A DNA stretch of 64,000 bases from CBFHMJ01 sp965656875 (GCA_965656875.1 CBFHMJ010000025.1:1-64000), one strand, 5' to 3'. Positions 17,374 to 27,850 are shown, counted from the first letter of the stretch. The notes: generated by a model from the sequence alone, not told the origin. Made by a program: numbers and translations.

Positions 17374-18591
17374 ATGAAGTTGATGAAATATAAGCGTCAA
17401 AAACTCAGGCCACTGCTCCAGGCATTTTGGTTCTGTGTATTTTTTATCCCCACAGCCAACGCACAGTGGGTTGAAGCCAGTGGCAGTGCTGCTATCTACA
17501 ATGACGATATTTCATCAGCTAAATACAGAGCAATGAAGCAGGCACTCCGACAAGCAATGTTGTTCTCCGGAGCTTCCGTACACAGTATCCAGCAACTCAC
17601 CGACGGCTTATTGACGCAAGATCAGGTAAAACTTACCTCGCATAACGAAGTGAAACAGCTAGTTGTGGTCAATGAAGCGGTTAGTCGGCAAACGGTCAAC
17701 ATTACCATTCGAGCAGATATATTCCCAATGAATGAACGTTGTGAGTCTTCTAATTTTAAGAAAACGATTGCCATTACCCAATTCAACCTGACAAACCGGG
17801 AACAGGCACAGATAGGAAACATTTACGGCATTGGAAAAGACTTTTCGCGTCACTTATTTCAATCATTAAAACTTCATAGCAAATCAATTTCAGCGCGTCC
17901 CTGGTTCGATAAGAGAATAGCTATAGCACCGGCTGCCGATGAATATTTTAGTCTCGATAATCAAGTGATCAATCAGATAGCAGAGCAAAGTAACAGTGAA
18001 TATGTGTTGCTTGGACAAGTGATAGATACTTCGTTTGATGAACCTGAAACGCACACTGTACAGTTTTGGAAAGATGATGAATATACCCGTTACTTTGCTA
18101 TCGACTTTATGCTGGTGCATGCCGCAACAGGCGAAATAATTTTCCGAGATAACATCGGCACAACTGGTGACTGGCCATTTGGTATTAGAAAGTCCATTGA
18201 CACTAAAAGTATGCGATTCTGGCAATCAGGCTATGGTACGGAAATTAAAGATGTTGTAGCTACGACTCATCAATTGCTTGAAGAATCAGTGCAATGTAGT
18301 GAGCTTTCCGGGCGAGTTACACGAATCATGAACGATTCATTACAGTTTAATCTGGGTAAGCGACAAGGTATCCGTAAAGGACAAATGTTAAAAATTAGCT
18401 ATCTATCTAACTTCGTTGATGCTCAGGGTAATATTCATCCTAATCGGGTCATTAGTCCATTTGTCGTAACCGTTCAACAAGTGTTTGAAAATTCGAGTAT
18501 CGCTACATCGAGCCAACTTGAATTTCCTGGCAATGTTCAGGAACAAGACATTATTACACTTTATGAATATGCCGATCCGTGGTTTGAATAA
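17374..18591 (+). CDS. flgT: Flagellar H-ring protein FlgT
   Basis: FlgT forms the H ring around the LP ring in sodium-driven polar flagella. The 405-residue precursor has a signal peptide (about 1-30, ending TANAQ), then FlgT-N (WVEASGSAAIYNDDISSAKY, about 31-115), FlgT-M (about 125-300, KKTIAITQFNLTNREQA) and FlgT-C (about 305-400, GRVTRIMNDSLQFNLGKRQG). All three domains appear present. Its sigma-54 promoter and place beside flgP fit the outer-ring role. Confidence 0.9.
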   Translation: MKLMKYKRQKLRPLLQAFWFCVFFIPTANAQWVEASGSAAIYNDDISSAKYRAMKQALRQAMLFSGASVHSIQQLTDGLLTQDQVKLTSHNEVKQLVVVNEAVSRQTVNITIRADIFPMNERCESSNFKKTIAITQFNLTNREQAQIGNIYGIGKDFSRHLFQSLKLHSKSISARPWFDKRIAIAPAADEYFSLDNQVINQIAEQSNSEYVLLGQVIDTSFDEPETHTVQFWKDDEYTRYFAIDFMLVHAATGEIIFRDNIGTTGDWPFGIRKSIDTKSMRFWQSGYGTEIKDVVATTHQLLEESVQCSELSGRVTRIMNDSLQFNLGKRQGIRKGQMLKISYLSNFVDAQGNIHPNRVISPFVVTVQQVFENSSIATSSQLEFPGNVQEQDIITLYEYADPWFE

Positions 18592-18601
18592 TACGCAAAA
18601 A

Positions 18602-18647
18602 GTATAAGCGAAAAGCAAGAAATCTGATTACTACTTTTCGCTTATAC
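18602..18647. terminator. Long perfect inverted repeat between flgT and a small gene
   Basis: A 14-bp perfect stem (GTATAAGCGAAAAG / CTTTTCGCTTATAC) between convergent genes. No strong T run follows immediately; it probably ends flgT and the small minus-strand gene. Confidence 0.6.
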
Positions 18648-18661
18648 CACTGAGTAATTTT

Positions 18662-18835
18662 TTAGTTCTTGTTATCAGGTCCAAACGATAGAACTGTTTG
18701 CAGATTACTTACCGTATCGTTTAGCTCTTTTAGTATATTTCTGATTTCTATAAGCTTTTCTTCAGAAACATGTTCAGTTTCAACAAAGTTATTCAATACT
18801 GATGCTTTATTTTTAATTTCAGTTTGACGAACCAC
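18662..18835 (-). CDS. Small hypothetical protein (57 residues)
   Basis: I do not recognise this gene. It encodes a charged, mostly helical 57-residue protein (LIEIRNILKELNDTVSNLQ could form a coiled coil). A GTG at 18835 is preferred because GGAGAGAGA precedes it directly; an ATG five codons upstream lacks a clear ribosome site. It lies convergent to flgT. It may be a real small gene, but no homology is asserted. Confidence 0.5.
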   Translation of the reverse strand: MVRQTEIKNKASVLNNFVETEHVSEEKLIEIRNILKELNDTVSNLQTVLSFGPDNKN

Positions 18836-19062
18836 TCTCTCTCTCCACATCGATAAACATTTCTTTTAATTATTATCCGCCAGACGCGGGATGGATATTA
18901 ATACCAGAAATCACACAAAAATTACAAACTTTAAAAAGAATTAACTTATTTCTAAACGAATTTCACCATATGTGATGATCTCCGGATTGATTTCATTCAG
19001 CTTTAGTTCAGAGACGCTACGCTGTAATGCGCTCATCTTATTGATGTAATACAGGAAGCATT

Positions 19063-20160
19063 ATGCGATTCGTGACAACAACATATTTACTACTGACAAT
19101 ATTCATGGCTCCAATGAGCTTTGCTGCAAACATGAATTCTCAGTTCACTGATACTTCAACCGCAAACGATCACCGTAACGTGAAATCACAACGCGTCCTT
19201 CCCTCTTCTAAAACACCGTCAATAGAGCAACAAGCTAAAACAGCCGAACCATTACAAAGTGGTGATGAAATCTGGCTTTACCAGGCAAAAGTGACTTTGA
19301 GTGAGGACAATGATTCAGATGGTTATTTCCATCAAATATCATTGATGCTTGATATTGACACTCACAGACATGAATTGCCCGTATACTTTACAGTGATTCT
19401 CGAAAACAGCTCAGGTGAATATTCTCACCTCTATAACAGCGATGTTTTCTGGTTACACAATGAGTCGGCAGAAGATGCATATGAACTTGAATCAACGCTG
19501 CTGGAAGATTGGCATTCTGATAATTACAGCATACATATTGAAGTATTCCATGCGGATAACCATCAACGACTTGCGTTGTTCAGTGCAGAAACGATCCCAT
19601 CATTTAATAATCTCTATCTGGAAAGTCGTGACTTCGAAGTGCAACCCAACGATGTATTTATCTATTCCGTGAACAGTCAACTGATGAGAGACATCGACGG
19701 TGATGGTCACCATCATAAATTCAGCTTGATACTTGATGCAGACACTCATTCACCCGATTCACACGTCTATGCAGAAGTTATAGCCAGAGAAGAAGATGAG
19801 AACTGGCAATCAATACTCACAACAGCCCCGTTTACCATCGAGCGTTTTAATACAGATGATGAACAACGATGGGAATTCACCTGGCACAGCGGATACAGCT
19901 TCGGTTATTACGATATCGAGATTCAACTGTACGATGCTCATTCACACTCACTAATGACCGTAATTTCTTATGATGAAAGTCAGGCTTTACATGCATTGCC
20001 CTTAGAAAGTCGTGATACAGATGTAACACACCACTCATCAACAACAGTAACGCATCACAGTAGTGGTGGTGGATCATTAGGCTCAGGAATATTCTTCGCT
20101 TTCCTGCTACTTCTGACAACAGTAAAACGTATTCATCAAGGTAACACGCCAATGAGGTAA
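19063..20160 (+). CDS. Choice-of-anchor H-like surface protein with C-terminal sorting tail
   Basis: This 365-residue exported protein has a signal peptide (about 1-22, ending SFAA). It has two similar beta-rich repeats (about 66-180 and 190-310), each with a DxDxDG-type acidic segment (EDNDSDGYFHQISLMLDIDT and RDIDGDGHHHKFSLILDADT) that may bind calcium. The C-terminus has a SSGGGSLGSG motif, a hydrophobic stretch (IFFAFLLLLTT) and basic residues, as in GlyGly-CTERM sorting tails. The architecture resembles choice-of-anchor H proteins. Its role is unknown; a transglutaminase-like gene follows 46 bp later. Confidence 0.65.
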   Translation: MRFVTTTYLLLTIFMAPMSFAANMNSQFTDTSTANDHRNVKSQRVLPSSKTPSIEQQAKTAEPLQSGDEIWLYQAKVTLSEDNDSDGYFHQISLMLDIDTHRHELPVYFTVILENSSGEYSHLYNSDVFWLHNESAEDAYELESTLLEDWHSDNYSIHIEVFHADNHQRLALFSAETIPSFNNLYLESRDFEVQPNDVFIYSVNSQLMRDIDGDGHHHKFSLILDADTHSPDSHVYAEVIAREEDENWQSILTTAPFTIERFNTDDEQRWEFTWHSGYSFGYYDIEIQLYDAHSHSLMTVISYDESQALHALPLESRDTDVTHHSSTTVTHHSSGGGSLGSGIFFAFLLLLTTVKRIHQGNTPMR

Positions 20161-20206
20161 TCGTGATAAGCTGATAACCATCGTTCTTAAAGAAAACACC
20201 CTTGAG

Positions 20207-21187
20207 ATGAAACCTTTTACTCGTATTCAAACGTCTTTGCCAAAACCAGTAAAGCAGTCACTTGCCTTACTGGTTTTACTGTCGATCTCATTCTCAAACG
20301 TCGCCGAGCAAGTAAAATATCAGCGTAAATCGAGCGAAGAAAACACGCACTTTTCCTACCAATGGCACGATGAAAAAATCGGCATGCAAACATTAACGTT
20401 TGCTTTAAAGAATCCCACTCTCTTCAATCATTTCAGACATTTTAAAAATTTCCAGCCCGAGACCGTTCAACGAGAAACATTAACAGCGATCAGAAAAAAA
20501 CTATCTACATTCGATTCCAGAGAATTAAGTTGGCAAATTAAGAATCGCCCACAGGACTTCGAGGTGTTTTTCAACGCAAAATCAGACGCAGTGTTACAAC
20601 AAGCACAACAGGCTATTCGGGAAGTACAAGAAAATACGTTAAATGCATTTTTACAAGAAAATTACTATATCAAATACAAAACACCAACGGGTATAGAGGC
20701 AATAAAACCCGATCATCTGAGAATTGTAAAAGACAGTTATTCTGATGTCGCTGATATAGCGTCAGCCATCATTCAAAAATATCCCAATATACGGGGACAG
20801 AAGCATATCGAGTTTTTATTGAGTTTTATTCAGAATATTCCCTATTCAACACTGGAATCCAGAATAGAAAGTAATGGCGCTGGCTTTAGTCCTCCACTGC
20901 GACTGCTATATAACAATCAAGGTGACTGCGACAGTAAAGTCGCATTGATGGCAGCCATCAGTAAGAAAATGTACCCTGAACTAAGAGTAGTGATGATTTA
21001 TTTACCCGATCACGCACTGATTGGCTTTCAGTTGCCTCATTTAAAAACAGATGATTGGGTGGAAATAGATGGGCTGGATTATCTTCTTGCGGAACCCACA
21101 GGCCCTGCACAGTTGCCTCTGGCCAAAATTAGCAACCGCTCAAGACAATTGATAGACAGTCACCAGTTTACGTATGAAATACTGTAA
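20207..21187 (+). CDS. Exported transglutaminase-like (papain-fold) protein
   Basis: This 326-residue protein has an N-terminal hydrophobic segment (about residues 20-35) that looks like a signal peptide. The C-terminal half carries a possible Cys-His-Asp/Glu triad: NNQGDCDSKVALMAA, then YLPDHALIGF, then LLAEPTGP. This matches the transglutaminase-like superfamily pattern. Substrate and role are unknown. It follows the anchored surface protein by 46 bp, so the two may be cotranscribed and act at the cell envelope. Confidence 0.65.
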   Translation: MKPFTRIQTSLPKPVKQSLALLVLLSISFSNVAEQVKYQRKSSEENTHFSYQWHDEKIGMQTLTFALKNPTLFNHFRHFKNFQPETVQRETLTAIRKKLSTFDSRELSWQIKNRPQDFEVFFNAKSDAVLQQAQQAIREVQENTLNAFLQENYYIKYKTPTGIEAIKPDHLRIVKDSYSDVADIASAIIQKYPNIRGQKHIEFLLSFIQNIPYSTLESRIESNGAGFSPPLRLLYNNQGDCDSKVALMAAISKKMYPELRVVMIYLPDHALIGFQLPHLKTDDWVEIDGLDYLLAEPTGPAQLPLAKISNRSRQLIDSHQFTYEIL

Positions 21188-21197
21188 AACACCGTCA

Positions 21198-22121
21198 TTA
21201 ACATGCTGAACAAACAACTTTGTTTCTGCCTGTTTTTTTCGCTTTATACAGATTTTTATCCGCTTCATCGATCAATTCCTGAGAAGATATTTTTTTCCCG
21301 GGGATGGCTGTGGCAGCACCAATACTCACTGTCACATACGAGCTATCCGCATCCGGGCGATGTTCATGTGGAATTTTAAGTGCTTCAACATTTGTTCTTA
21401 GCATATTTGCAACCGCATTTGCAGTCTCACTGTCAGCATCCCCCAGGACGGCAACAAACTCTTCCCCACCATAGCGAGCAACAAAATCAGCGCCTCGCTT
21501 CAGAGAGGTTTCCAGACAGTTAGCTACAGCCTTAAGGCAATCATCACCAGCATGATGGCCATAGTTATCGTTATAGGCTTTAAACAAATCAATATCGATC
21601 ATAATGACCGTACAGGGCAAAGCAGATCGTAACAATCGGCTCCATTCGCGTGCGTAGTTTGTTTCAAAGAAGCGTCGATTATGAATTTCAGTGAGGCCAT
21701 CCAGTGACACCAACTGCTCCAATAAATCTGTTTTTTGCTTAAGTAGCAGCTGGTTTCTCACCCTGGCGATGACAATAGGTATGTTAAAAGGTTTGGTTAT
21801 ATAATCAACAGCGCCAATCTCAAGGCCGTAAGCCTCATCTTCAACGGTGTTATGGCCCGTCAGAAAAATAACAGGAATGTTCTTTGTACGATGATCGGCT
21901 TTGAGTTTTTGACAAATTTGATAGCCATCAATGTCCGGTAACTGGACATCAAGCAGCACTAAGTCAGGCGGCTCTTTTGAAAACAGTATTTCCAATGTTT
22001 TCTCGGCACAAGTCGCCGTTTTAACATTATATTTGTCGATGAGTGAGTTACCCAACACCCGTATATTTAACGGTTCGTCATCAACAACAAGTACTGTCTG
22101 TCGCTCTTTCGCTTGGATCAT
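21198..22121 (-). CDS. Response regulator with diguanylate cyclase domain (REC-GGDEF)
   Basis: This 307-residue protein should make cyclic di-GMP in response to phosphorylation. The receiver domain (about 8-125) has acidic DDEP and acceptor Asp in LVLLDVQLPDIDGYQ. The GGDEF domain (about 140-305) has the active-site variant YGGEEF. The ATG at 22121 is preferred over the longer frame because GGTGG lies upstream and the protein then starts just before the receiver domain. It lies 168 bp downstream of the large hybrid kinase and is a likely partner of it. Confidence 0.92.
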   Translation of the reverse strand: MIQAKERQTVLVVDDEPLNIRVLGNSLIDKYNVKTATCAEKTLEILFSKEPPDLVLLDVQLPDIDGYQICQKLKADHRTKNIPVIFLTGHNTVEDEAYGLEIGAVDYITKPFNIPIVIARVRNQLLLKQKTDLLEQLVSLDGLTEIHNRRFFETNYAREWSRLLRSALPCTVIMIDIDLFKAYNDNYGHHAGDDCLKAVANCLETSLKRGADFVARYGGEEFVAVLGDADSETANAVANMLRTNVEALKIPHEHRPDADSSYVTVSIGAATAIPGKKISSQELIDEADKNLYKAKKTGRNKVVCSAC

Positions 22122-22288
22122 CAATCTAAACCACCGTCTGGTCTTCAGGTAACATATACCGTCCAGGTTGTGTACAAACATGATTATGTATTACACCGAA
22201 AAAGTTCCCAACAGGGAACAATGCTGTTATATCGAAGTTTTACATAATAACCAACCGTTGATGTGAAGAAGTTAACTTTTCTGGCATT

Positions 22289-25200
22289 TTACTCGCTGGC
22301 AGCATCCTGACTTTTCGCGTTCTTATTTATAAAGTCTAGTATTGAATCCTGGTTGTCACAAAACTCTTGTAATAAGGCTTCATGTTCCATTCCCTGCTTC
22401 AATGCTTCTTCAAGCTTTCTGGCGGACTGACTCAAAGGCTCCATACCCAGATTTCCCGACATCCCTTTAAGCGTATGCAAACAACTGATCACGTTCGACT
22501 TGTCGTCTTCATTACAGCCTTGCTTAATCGACTCAGCATACTGTAATAACTGAGCTTCAAAGCCGATAAGAACTTTCAGGAATACGTCTTTATTTCCACT
22601 AAACTGATCTAAAGCAAATGCCATATTCACCGGCTCAGCCGTTGCTAAATTCTTCTCAACATTCCGCTGCTCAATAAAGCGACATAATGTTTTCAATATT
22701 TCGGTGCGATGTACCGGTTTAGTAATGTGTGCATTCATTCCAGCAGCAATACTTTCTTCATGATCTCGGGCACTGGCATGAGCAGTTAATGCGATGACAG
22801 GTAAATCCTTCCAGTCTTTGTTCTGTCTGATTCGTCGGACCGCGGTTATACCATCCATAACCGGCATTTGAATGTCCATGATTACCGCATCAAATGGTTG
22901 TTGATACAGATAATCAATCGCCATAGCACCATTTTCAGCAGTGATCGCATCAATATGTGCTGATTCAAGAATACTGGAAATAACTTGCTGATTTACGGTA
23001 TTGTCTTCTGCCACCAGCACACGCAACCCTCCAAGGTGCCTGACAAAATCCTGCTCCATTACCGTCGATGCATCCACTCCCGGCTCATCACTCTGCCAAA
23101 TTTGGAGCATTTGTCTGAATGCAAAAGGTTTTTGCACGACTGGATAATGATAATACTCATCAATCAACTTTCCTGGCGCTCGGCCAAAATCACTAATGAC
23201 CTGAATCCCCGGCTTTAAATCATTCTGCTCAACAACTCGTTTAAGTTTGTCTACGGCCTGTTCTGATAGCGACTCTGCAACAATCAGAATTGAATACTCA
23301 GCATTTTTTCCGAGGCTATTACCTTTCAACGCCTGGCGATCATCATTGGAAAGTACCAGCAACTGATAAGGAATATGGTAATTATTCAACTGCACAGTTA
23401 TCGATGAAGAAGCCCCTTCCGTTTCCTCGCAGACAATAATGTTTTTATTAATCTCGATATCAGGCTGATCATAATGGTCACGTTCAAGTTCAACCGTAAA
23501 ATAGAACACAGCACCTTTCCCTGGATTGCTATCAAACCAGATACGGCCACGCATTAACTCCACTAATTGCTTACAAATAGACAGCCCGAGTCCAGTACCG
23601 CCGTACTTACGTGTCATCGAACTGTCGACTTGTGTAAATGCTTCAAACAGCTCACTTTGTTTTTCAGCTTCAATGCCAATACCGCTATCCTGAACACTGA
23701 ACTCAAGACGGATATTTTCACCAGGGTCATACACCTGATGCACGGATACCCGAATAAATCCACTCTCGGTAAACTTAATGGCATTGTTTATAAGATTGAT
23801 CAGTATCTGTCCCAGTCTGGCTTTATCGCCTATCAGGATCTGAGGAACATCGCTGTCTATCTGAATTTCTAAAGACAGGTTCTTCCTTCTCGCTTCAAAA
23901 ACACTGATAACAAATGCTTGCTGAACCACTTCGTCCAAATCAAAACTAACTTTATCCAGAACTAACTTACCGGCATCAGCCTTCGAATAATCAAGAATAT
24001 CGTTAATGATGTACAACAATGCGTTAGCGCTGATCATTGCCTTATCAACATAATCACGTTGGCGGCCAGTCAAAGGCTCTTCGACCATTAATTGCATCAT
24101 GCCCAAAATGGCATTCATTGGCGTTCGAATTTCGTGACTCATGTTCGCCATGAATTCACCTTTAGCCGCATCGGCCCGTTGAGCATTATCTCTCGCCAAT
24201 TCCAACTCATCTTTATAATGCTTTTGTTCTGAGTCATCACGCAGGTGCAATACAAAATACAGCGGTTTTTCCGATGAATCCCAAATCACGGACGCACTGA
24301 TTTGCACCCAAACCTGACGACCATCAGTAGCCGTTAGTTCATATTCTTTAAAGAGAGTGGTTTTTTTCTGGAAGGTTAATAACTGAAGCCCCTGGTGCAA
24401 ATCATCCCAGATACTCGCAGTGAAGATGGTTTTGAGTTGCTTGTTTTCCAACTCAGAATGGGAATAACCGAGAATATCTGACATCGCCCGGTTTATTTGA
24501 ACAATGACAAACTGAGTATCAGTCAAAATAATACCGTTAGCAGAATACTCAATCGCTGAACGGAACTTGATCTCACTCTTTTTCAGTGCATCAACGGCTC
24601 GTTGCTGTGCCGTAATATCCCGTCCAATGCCTAACAGGCCCAGTAATTCTCCCTGCTCATTGAAAAATGGCGTCACCAGCGTATCAAAAATACGATCTTC
24701 GCCATCCTTAAATTTCACTTTTTTGATATCACGTTCGGCAAGACCCGTTGTTAAAATCCGATTATCCTGGGATTCAATTTGCATCGCTTCCTGGTATTCA
24801 AACAAGCTCTCGGACGTACTGCCAACAATGTCCGTTTCTTCCTTACCGATAAACTCTTCAAATGCTTTGTTACACCCCAGATAACTGCCATCGATATTCT
24901 TAAAATAAATCAGATCGGGAATCGCGTTAATGATAGAAAGTAACAAAGCTACATTGCGTTCTTTGATTGAATTAGCACGATTAATAGACCGATTTTTGTC
25001 TTCAATCGTCCGGCTTTGCTCATCACTCTTCTGCTCCAGAATGCGCAACAACTCACGATTCTGCTCGAAGGTGTTATCAACGACCTCAAACCACTTTTGC
25101 CAGCCAGACGGTGCAGCTGTTTTGATCACCGCCTCGCTGTCAGCACTACGTTCGATATGACGAATTAAACGATAAGCCGGAAATACAAAAAAGCGCCGGG

Positions 25201-26269
25201 TAAGCATATAAAACACCAGTACCAACGCGGATAACGACACCAGAATCATCACGAAATGGTTGAAAAAACGGCTCAGCATCGCTTTATTCAATTCCATTGT
25301 CGGTTCGAGGTAAACAACACGCCAGTTTAGATCACCCAGCTGCTGTGACCTGATAAAAAAGCCATTATAAAACAAGCTGGTCACTTCGGATTCAGCCAGT
25401 TGCTGCATCGACAAATCATTAATCGGCTCAGGTAGCACGGATTCCATCGTGATTGTTTTATTATTAGCGTTATACACCAGAGAAGGATGAGCAATGATGT
25501 AATTATTCTCATTCACCACCATATAAACCCGGCGACCATTGGAGTTTTGCATCGCCAGTTCACTGATTTTCATTGGCGAAAAATCCATGACCAGATTTCC
25601 CCGATGTTCGCCCTGGTGGTAAACAGGAGCTCCCAGTGCAACCATAATGCGACCATTAAGCATATCTGTGCCGGGATCTGTCGCATAAACTTCACGAGCA
25701 GGGTTATTTTCAGCTTGCCCCAGAGTAAATAGCGGATATTCCAACAACGCATCGTTGTATCCCCATACACTGGTACTCACCTTGGGATAAACATAAATGA
25801 ATTCACGAGCAGACAAATAATAGAACCACGGCAATTCATTAAACATTGATTTACCAATCTGGAAAGCACCATCTAACGAACGGGCCATTTTCCATTCGTG
25901 GATCAACGCCTCATCAGCATTCTGCCAGTCACCCTTTCCAGACAGTGAACCAGATAACGTCCGATTACCTGGCAAGGAATAATAAAAAGCTTGTTGCTGT
26001 GTCAAAGAAATTGGCGAGAAGGCATTTGAGTTTTCGTCTTCCAGAAATTTTTGCGCAGATGCTCTTAAGCCATAAAGATAACGAGTGCTGTGTTCAAGCT
26101 CTTGATTGAATTGTTCGACAACCATATCGAGCTGCTGATGTTTCAACTCAATCTGTTCATCGTATTCCTGAGAATAAAAAATGGCTGTGACGGCAACCGA
26201 GATGATAACAACGATTAGGAAGGAAAAGATGACGGCACGGTGGAAGCCGGATAACACATTTAATTTCAC
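22289..26269 (-). CDS. Membrane hybrid sensor histidine kinase (PAS-PAS-HisKA-HATPase-REC-HPt)
   Basis: This 1326-residue protein has two membrane segments (about 12-32 and 335-355) that flank a periplasmic sensor of about 300 residues, probably Cache-like. It continues with two PAS domains (about 435-690), HisKA with phospho-His near 711 (FMANMSHEIRTPMNA), HATPase_c (GTGLGLSICKQLVELM), a degenerate receiver-like stretch (about 935-1050), a true receiver with Asp near 1130 (VIMDIQMPVMDG) and a C-terminal HPt with His near 1263 (LHTLKGMSGNLG). This is a complete phosphorelay in one chain. The next gene downstream is the REC-GGDEF protein. The signal sensed is unknown. Confidence 0.93.
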   Translation of the reverse strand: MKLNVLSGFHRAVIFSFLIVVIISVAVTAIFYSQEYDEQIELKHQQLDMVVEQFNQELEHSTRYLYGLRASAQKFLEDENSNAFSPISLTQQQAFYYSLPGNRTLSGSLSGKGDWQNADEALIHEWKMARSLDGAFQIGKSMFNELPWFYYLSAREFIYVYPKVSTSVWGYNDALLEYPLFTLGQAENNPAREVYATDPGTDMLNGRIMVALGAPVYHQGEHRGNLVMDFSPMKISELAMQNSNGRRVYMVVNENNYIIAHPSLVYNANNKTITMESVLPEPINDLSMQQLAESEVTSLFYNGFFIRSQQLGDLNWRVVYLEPTMELNKAMLSRFFNHFVMILVSLSALVLVFYMLTRRFFVFPAYRLIRHIERSADSEAVIKTAAPSGWQKWFEVVDNTFEQNRELLRILEQKSDEQSRTIEDKNRSINRANSIKERNVALLLSIINAIPDLIYFKNIDGSYLGCNKAFEEFIGKEETDIVGSTSESLFEYQEAMQIESQDNRILTTGLAERDIKKVKFKDGEDRIFDTLVTPFFNEQGELLGLLGIGRDITAQQRAVDALKKSEIKFRSAIEYSANGIILTDTQFVIVQINRAMSDILGYSHSELENKQLKTIFTASIWDDLHQGLQLLTFQKKTTLFKEYELTATDGRQVWVQISASVIWDSSEKPLYFVLHLRDDSEQKHYKDELELARDNAQRADAAKGEFMANMSHEIRTPMNAILGMMQLMVEEPLTGRQRDYVDKAMISANALLYIINDILDYSKADAGKLVLDKVSFDLDEVVQQAFVISVFEARRKNLSLEIQIDSDVPQILIGDKARLGQILINLINNAIKFTESGFIRVSVHQVYDPGENIRLEFSVQDSGIGIEAEKQSELFEAFTQVDSSMTRKYGGTGLGLSICKQLVELMRGRIWFDSNPGKGAVFYFTVELERDHYDQPDIEINKNIIVCEETEGASSSITVQLNNYHIPYQLLVLSNDDRQALKGNSLGKNAEYSILIVAESLSEQAVDKLKRVVEQNDLKPGIQVISDFGRAPGKLIDEYYHYPVVQKPFAFRQMLQIWQSDEPGVDASTVMEQDFVRHLGGLRVLVAEDNTVNQQVISSILESAHIDAITAENGAMAIDYLYQQPFDAVIMDIQMPVMDGITAVRRIRQNKDWKDLPVIALTAHASARDHEESIAAGMNAHITKPVHRTEILKTLCRFIEQRNVEKNLATAEPVNMAFALDQFSGNKDVFLKVLIGFEAQLLQYAESIKQGCNEDDKSNVISCLHTLKGMSGNLGMEPLSQSARKLEEALKQGMEHEALLQEFCDNQDSILDFINKNAKSQDAASE

Positions 26270-26455
26270 GCCCGGTATTCCACCAGTAAATAAAAGCTAC
26301 AAAGATTCATGACTATGGATTCTAATTAATGGCAACGCAAGTGATTAACAATATTGGTCAGGGTTTGATAAGCCATTGATCATTAATCCTAATAAGGATT
26401 AATCAACCATTTACCACTTGCATCACCATAAATTAATTTACCGCCAGGTGCAAAG

Positions 26456-27850
26456 CTAAAGATTTTCTTCTGCAAATGAAGCCAGTCGGCTACGCACAAC
26501 CCCCGCGAGATTCACCGTTGCACTTCCTTCAAAGTTTTTAAAACGCTCGACAATGTACGTTAGTCCGGAAGTCACTGCTGTCAAATAGTAACTATCAATC
26601 TGGGCGAGATTACCCGCACAAATTAACTTCGTCCCTTCACCGCATCGAGTAATGATTGTTTTTAACTGTTCAGCCGTCAGATTCTGACTTTCATCCAGTA
26701 ACACAATGGCATTCTGGATACTTCGGCCACGCATGAAATTAACCGACTTAAACTGGATATTGGCTTTATCCATTATATATTGCAGACTGCTGTGAGGATT
26801 TTCATCGTTCTTATGAAGCACTTCCAGCGTGTCAGTAATAGCCGCCAGCCACGGGGCCATTTTTTCTTCTTCAGTCCCAGGTAAAAAGCCTATCGACTCT
26901 GCGATCTCTGGCGTATTACGCGTCACGATTAACTTGTCATACATGCCCTTTTCAACCACCATCTCCAGTGCGGCGGCAAGTGCCAGCAATGTTTTACCGC
27001 AACCTGCGGGGCCTGTCAGTATCACCAGCTCTACATCAGGGTCCAGTAACGCGTTCAGCGCCATGCCCTGATAAATATTTTTAGGTTTCACACCCCATGC
27101 GGTTCGACTCATCAACCGCTCTCGACCTAAATCAAGCATGCTGATCTTATCGTCACTCATTCGCATAACGCGACCGGCAAAAGCTTCCGTTTCATCCAGC
27201 ACATATTCATTAATAAATGCGTTTGGAATAACATCGCGATTGAATGTATGAATAGCATCGCGACCTATCGCTTCACTGTCGCAATCGCCTACTCGTTGCC
27301 AGAAATCACCCTCTATAGTTGTATAACCTTTACTGAGTAAACGGATATCATCAATTAGCTGATCATTACGGTAATCTTCAACGTTTTGTACACCCGCACC
27401 TTTTGCTTTGATGCGCATATTGATGTCTTTTGTCACCAGAACAACCGTTGCCTTTTTAAACTGATGTTGCAACATCAGTGCGGCATTGATTATACGATTG
27501 TCATTTTCACCACCGGGAAGTCCTTTCACTTCCATATCGTTATCGAAGTCATTAATAATCATGAGCTTGCCAAATACATCACCGTCTTTTTCCAGTGGCG
27601 GAAGATTTACACCACTCAACAGCTGTTCTGGTGAAGCATCATGCAACACATTCTCCAACGCACGAATTGCTACTCGAGCATCACGACTTACATCTTTTTT
27701 CCTGTCTTTAATGAGATCTAACTCTTCCAAAACCGTCATCGGTATAACAACGGTATGTTCGTCAAATGAAAGAAAAGCGAAAGGGTCGTGCAGCAGAATA
27801 TTTGTATCGAGAAGAAAAAATTTGGAGCCAGGGTCAGGATTTTTTGACAT
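26456..27850 (-). CDS. PIN-domain PhoH-family ATPase (PhoH2-like)
   Basis: This 464-residue protein has an N-terminal PIN ribonuclease-fold domain (about 8-140, FFLLDTNILLHDPFAF, VIPMTVLEELDLIK) fused to a PhoH ATPase (about 240-460, Walker A LTGPAGCGKTLLA, Walker B-like AIVLLDESQNLT). PhoH2 proteins are described as RNA helicase/RNases. The ATG at 27850 is preferred over 27856 because GGGAG lies 7 bases upstream. It is divergent from rapA. Confidence 0.92.
   Translation of the reverse strand: MSKNPDPGSKFFLLDTNILLHDPFAFLSFDEHTVVIPMTVLEELDLIKDRKKDVSRDARVAIRALENVLHDASPEQLLSGVNLPPLEKDGDVFGKLMIINDFDNDMEVKGLPGGENDNRIINAALMLQHQFKKATVVLVTKDINMRIKAKGAGVQNVEDYRNDQLIDDIRLLSKGYTTIEGDFWQRVGDCDSEAIGRDAIHTFNRDVIPNAFINEYVLDETEAFAGRVMRMSDDKISMLDLGRERLMSRTAWGVKPKNIYQGMALNALLDPDVELVILTGPAGCGKTLLALAAALEMVVEKGMYDKLIVTRNTPEIAESIGFLPGTEEEKMAPWLAAITDTLEVLHKNDENPHSSLQYIMDKANIQFKSVNFMRGRSIQNAIVLLDESQNLTAEQLKTIITRCGEGTKLICAGNLAQIDSYYLTAVTSGLTYIVERFKNFEGSATVNLAGVVRSRLASFAEENL

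Noticed and set aside
22122..22181. Longer start for the REC-GGDEF protein
   Set aside because: It would add 20 residues unlike a receiver domain; the ATG at 22121 has a ribosome site.
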